DNA of 64,000 nucleotides from the NCBI RefSeq assembly GCF_029960785.1, contig NZ_JASBQE010000001.1:62001-126000 (forward strand). Direction: 5' to 3'. The position numbers were made by a program, and so were the translations under genes. Shown here piece by piece: positions 61,581-64,000 of this stretch. The notes under the pieces were generated by a model. It made no database searches. It was not told the DNA's origin and saw only the letters and a list, made by a program, of their open reading frames with translations. The stretch comes from Polyangium sp. 15x6 (lineage in GTDB: Bacteria > Myxococcota_A > Polyangia > Polyangiales > Polyangiaceae). Numbering within the stretch: position 1 is the stretch's first letter; each line of letters begins with the position of its first letter.

Positions 61581-62903
61581 GTGATGGGGAGCGCGGATCG
61601 ATTCACGCTCGCCGAGCGCGTCGGTATCGGCGCGACGGCGGAGGTCATTCGAGGCTTCGACCAGGAACGCCGCGTTCCCGTGGCGATCAAGCGCCTGCAC
61701 GAGCACCTCTCCGTCGATCCGCTCACGCGGGATCGATTCGAGCGCGAGGCGCGGCTCTCGGCGCGGATCTCGAGCGAGCACGTCGTCGGTTACGTCGCCT
61801 CCGGCATCGACGCGGACGACCGCCCCTACCTCGTGCTCGAATGGCTCGAAGGCGAAGACCTCGCGCACCGCATCCGCACCTCGGGCGCGCAGATCGGCAC
61901 GGCCGAGGCCCTCACGATCACGCGCCAGGCGGCGCTCGGGCTCTTCGCGCTGCACGAGGCGGGCATCGTCCATCGCGACGTCAAGCCGGGCAACCTCTTC
62001 CTCGCCGAGCCGCCCGATGGCGGGCCCTTTGTGGTCAAACTTCTCGACCTCGGCGTCGCGCACGACAGCGCCTCCGAGAGCGTCGACGGGGTCGCGCTCG
62101 GCACGCCGTTTTACATGTCCCCCGAGCAGGCCCGGGGCGACACCGAGATCGGCCCTCGCTCGGACCTCTTTTCCCTCGGCGTCCTGCTCTTCGAGCTCCT
62201 CTCCGGGAAAAGACCTTTTGCGGGGGACGATGCCTTCTCCGTCCTCGCCAAGATCGTCCTCCAGGCGCCGCCGCGTTTGTCGAACGCCTGGCCCGAGGCG
62301 CCGCCGGTGCTCGACGCCCTCGTCACGCGGGCGCTCGCGCGCGACCCCGAAGCACGATTCTCCTCGGCCCGCGAGATGGCCGACGCGATCGCGGCCGCCC
62401 GACGCGTGGTCCTCGAAGGCGCGGCGCCCCCGCAGGATATCGTGCTTCCGAAGGCCCTCGTCCCGAGCGACGATCACCTCGTGGGCGTCATCTTCGGCCG
62501 ATTGCCTCTTTCGAGCAATGTGGGCCGGACGCGAGCCCTGTTCCAGCGCATCGCCGAACAGCAGGGCGGGGTGGTCATTCCATTGCTCGGTCGTGGCGTG
62601 GCCGCCATCTTCGACGGCGAGTGCGCCGACGGCCTCCTGCGCGCGGCCGACGCGGCGCTCGACCTGGTAAAACAGGTGACCGGTGTTCGATTGTCGCTCG
62701 TGACCGGCGGGGCTTTGCCGTCCGGGGCGGGGTTATCGGCGTCCGTGATCGAGCGTGGAACCCGCGCGCTCGAGCGTCCGCGCGCCGACGTGAACGAGCC
62801 GCCCGTGCGTATCGACGACGCCACGGCGCAGCTCCTCGAAGAGCAATATGCGATCGAGGGGGCGCCCGGATCCTTGTCGATTCGTGGCACGCGTGGGCGG
62901 TAG
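61581..62903 (+). CDS. Ser/Thr protein kinase with cyclase-like C-terminal domain
   Basis: The 440-residue protein has a kinase domain (about residues 8-270): Gly loop VGIGATAEVIRG, Lys in VAIKRL, VHRDVKPGNLF, LLDLGVAH (DLG variant of DFG) and GTPFYMSPEQA. The C-terminal 160 residues (DDHLVGVIFGRLPLSSNVGR, GVVIPLLGRGVAAIFDGEC) resemble the degenerate nucleotide-cyclase-like domain found after myxobacterial kinases. No transmembrane helix is present. GTG 61581 and ATG 61584 are alternative starts. Confidence 0.9.
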   Translation: MMGSADRFTLAERVGIGATAEVIRGFDQERRVPVAIKRLHEHLSVDPLTRDRFEREARLSARISSEHVVGYVASGIDADDRPYLVLEWLEGEDLAHRIRTSGAQIGTAEALTITRQAALGLFALHEAGIVHRDVKPGNLFLAEPPDGGPFVVKLLDLGVAHDSASESVDGVALGTPFYMSPEQARGDTEIGPRSDLFSLGVLLFELLSGKRPFAGDDAFSVLAKIVLQAPPRLSNAWPEAPPVLDALVTRALARDPEARFSSAREMADAIAAARRVVLEGAAPPQDIVLPKALVPSDDHLVGVIFGRLPLSSNVGRTRALFQRIAEQQGGVVIPLLGRGVAAIFDGECADGLLRAADAALDLVKQVTGVRLSLVTGGALPSGAGLSASVIERGTRALERPRADVNEPPVRIDDATAQLLEEQYAIEGAPGSLSIRGTRGR

Positions 62904-62925
62904 CTCCCCGAATACGTGATTGTAT

Positions 62926-62955
62926 TTGCCCTCGTCGACGCGCCCGGGATAAAGT
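62926..62955 (+). promoter_or_regulatory. Possible sigma-70 promoter of the 63029 operon
   Basis: TTGCCC (62926-62931) and TAAAGT (62950-62955) are 18 bp apart in the gap after the kinase gene, about 75 bp before the next start codon. Each hexamer matches the sigma-70 consensus only partly. Confidence 0.3.
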
Positions 62956-63028
62956 CCGCGTCGCTTCGAACGGATCGACGAGCGCCGTGGTTTCCCTTTG
63001 GGGGGCGGCGCGCGAAGGGAGATCTACG

Positions 63029-63652
63029 ATGAGCGGATTGTGGAAAAAGGGCGCCGTGGCCCTCGTGCTGGGCGGATTGCTCGGCGTGACGGGCATGGCG
63101 TCCGCGGATGTGGCGCCGTACCCGAGGCCGACTCCGGTCGTGGACAAGGGCAAGGGCCCGGAAAAGGCGCAGGCGGGCAAGGGGCCCGAGGGCAAGGGGC
63201 CCGAGGGGAAGGGCAAGCCCGACGACAAGGGCAAACCGGACGACAAGGCCGACAAGGACGCGGGCGCTGACGCGGCCGCGGCTCCGGCCGAGTCCGAGGC
63301 GGACCAGAAGGCCCGGGACGAGAAGCGCAAGGCCAAGAAGGAAGCGCGCAAGGCGAAGTCCAAGGAGGACCGCGACGCGCTCAAGAAGAAGGTCTCGGCC
63401 GCGCTGAAGGGCCAGCCGATGGCCGTGGCCATGAAGCAGGAGCTCGAGCGGCATGCGCGCCGCCTCGCGCGCCTCGAACGCGTGAAGGACCTCGCCGAGG
63501 AGGCGAAGGACACCGAGGCGACCGAGCGCGTGCAGAAGCTCCTCGACAAAGAGAATGCGCGCCACGAGAAGTGGATGGCGAACTACGACGCGAAGCTGAC
63601 GGGCGCGAAGGGCGCGGACGGGAAGCCCGCGGAGAAGGCAGGTGAGAAATGA
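63029..63652 (+). CDS. Secreted Lys/Glu-rich protein with low-complexity linker
   Basis: The 207-residue exported protein has a signal ending GMASADV. A low-complexity region (GPEGKGPEGKGKPDDKGKPD-type repeats, about residues 40-85) follows, then a charged helical region (KARDEKRKAKKEARKAKSK onward) predicted as coiled coil. GAAGGGAG lies upstream. Its TGA overlaps the next ATG by four bases, so it is coupled to the small lipoprotein after it. The function is unknown. Confidence 0.82.
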   Translation: MSGLWKKGAVALVLGGLLGVTGMASADVAPYPRPTPVVDKGKGPEKAQAGKGPEGKGPEGKGKPDDKGKPDDKADKDAGADAAAAPAESEADQKARDEKRKAKKEARKAKSKEDRDALKKKVSAALKGQPMAVAMKQELERHARRLARLERVKDLAEEAKDTEATERVQKLLDKENARHEKWMANYDAKLTGAKGADGKPAEKAGEK

Positions 63653-63888
63653 ATCGCTCGATCGTGCTAGCGCTTTTCGCGCTCTCGGCGCTCGTCGTCG
63701 CCTGTGAGGAGCCGAAGTCCCAGACCGGCGGGACGACGGGCGCCGCCGCCCCGGCCCCGGTGGTCCTCGACGACAAGGACATCCCGACCGCGGCCGATTA
63801 CGACGACCAGGCCGAGAAGGACATTTCGGCCACGAACTACAAGAACGAGCTCGACACGCTCGAAAAGGAAATCAACGCCCAGGACTAG
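63649..63888 (+). CDS. Small lipoprotein
   Basis: The 79-residue lipoprotein has a lipobox LVVAC (C19) followed by a short Gly/Thr/Ala linker and an acidic helical end (KNELDTLEKEINAQD). It is coupled to the preceding gene. It resembles the small envelope partners often paired with coiled-coil proteins in this group. A terminator follows directly. Confidence 0.82.
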   Translation: MNRSIVLALFALSALVVACEEPKSQTGGTTGAAAPAPVVLDDKDIPTAADYDDQAEKDISATNYKNELDTLEKEINAQD

Positions 63889-63894
63889 GCGCGA

Positions 63895-63919
63895 GGGGCC
63901 GGGAGACCGGCCCCTTTTT
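63895..63919 (+). terminator. Intrinsic terminator
   Basis: GGGGCCGG (63895-63902), loop GAGA and CCGGCCCC (63907-63914) form a perfect eight-bp stem followed by TTTTT. It ends the operon of the two small envelope proteins, just before a convergent gene. Confidence 0.9.
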
Positions 63920-63923
63920 CATT

Positions 63924-64000
63924 TCAGTTCGACCCGCAATAACGAAGCGAGCACTGCGGGGTCAGCGGGAGGTAGAAGACGTAGTACCCGCCGCAATGCG
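63924..64000 (-). CDS. 3' end of a convergent Cys-rich gene (partial)
   Basis: The last 25 codons of a minus-strand gene are visible, ending in TGA (63926-63924). The peptide end HCGGYYVFYLPLTPQCSLRY followed by CGSN is coherent and keeps a G/C third-position bias. Three cysteines suggest an exported protein. The rest lies outside the window. Confidence 0.65.
   Translation of the reverse strand, partial: HCGGYYVFYLPLTPQCSLRYCGSN

Overview
The window looks like chromosomal DNA of a large-genome myxobacterium, most likely Polyangiales (Polyangium/Sorangium type). The evidence is: very high GC with G/C-rich third codon positions; many secreted lipoproteins with Gly/Ser/Asn-rich linkers after the lipobox; a protein ending in a MYXO-CTERM-like tail; abundant Ser/Thr kinases, FHA, vWA and STAS proteins; and a complete accessory chemosensory operon. 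No rRNA, tRNA, CRISPR array or insertion sequence was seen.

Layout. 1-9.4 kb: the 3' part of a cytochrome P450 gene (cut by the window edge), a Kazal-like lipoprotein, an OmpA-like lipoprotein, a three-gene secreted operon with a zincin-like protease, ilvE, an Smr-domain protein and two hypothetical genes. 9.4-12.1 kb: a region poor in genes, then a lipoprotein, a PD-(D/E)XK toxin-like module split from it by an in-frame TAG, and a DUF4304-like immunity gene. 12.15-12.7 kb: a tandem 124-bp repeat. Each copy holds the same 17-bp dyad and a TTGACA box and is followed by a long hairpin, so these may be two sister small-RNA genes. 12.7-15.6 kb: an envelope protein, a lipoprotein and a membrane-tethered sigma factor. 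15.7-24.4 kb (minus strand): a chemosensory operon transcribed cheW, cheR, mcp, cheW, cheA-REC, cheB, double-REC regulator.

24.5-34.9 kb: a methyltransferase, an FtsH protease, a Cys-rich lipoprotein, an FG-GAP/VCBS protein, an AgmX/PglI-like lipoprotein, and a Ser/Thr kinase followed 12 bp later by an FHA-AAA+ regulator. 35.06-35.87 kb: a glutathione peroxidase whose catalytic residue is encoded by an in-frame TGA. A stem-loop with apical GGTCT follows the TGA, so this is a very likely selenoprotein. 35.9-43.6 kb: a CoA-binding protein, a trypsin-like lipoprotein next to a membrane-anchored caspase-like protein, and two lipoproteins. 43.6-57.6 kb: a GMC oxidoreductase, an FHA-VIT-vWA protein, a leucine-rich-repeat protein overlapping a PAS-PAS-STAS sensor, a thioesterase and a 1658-residue pseudokinase-ATPase-GAF-STAS protein.

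57.9-60.1 kb: a peroxide-defence block (Fur/PerR-type regulator, ahpC, ahpD, dps) with PerR-like operators. 60.3-64 kb: a decapeptide-repeat envelope protein, a zinc-ribbon protein, a Ser/Thr kinase with a cyclase-like tail, two small envelope proteins ending at a strong terminator, and the 3' end of a convergent gene at the right edge.

The strongest points for follow-up are the selenocysteine peroxidase, the paired repeat/hairpin RNA locus and the broken lipoprotein-toxin/immunity locus.
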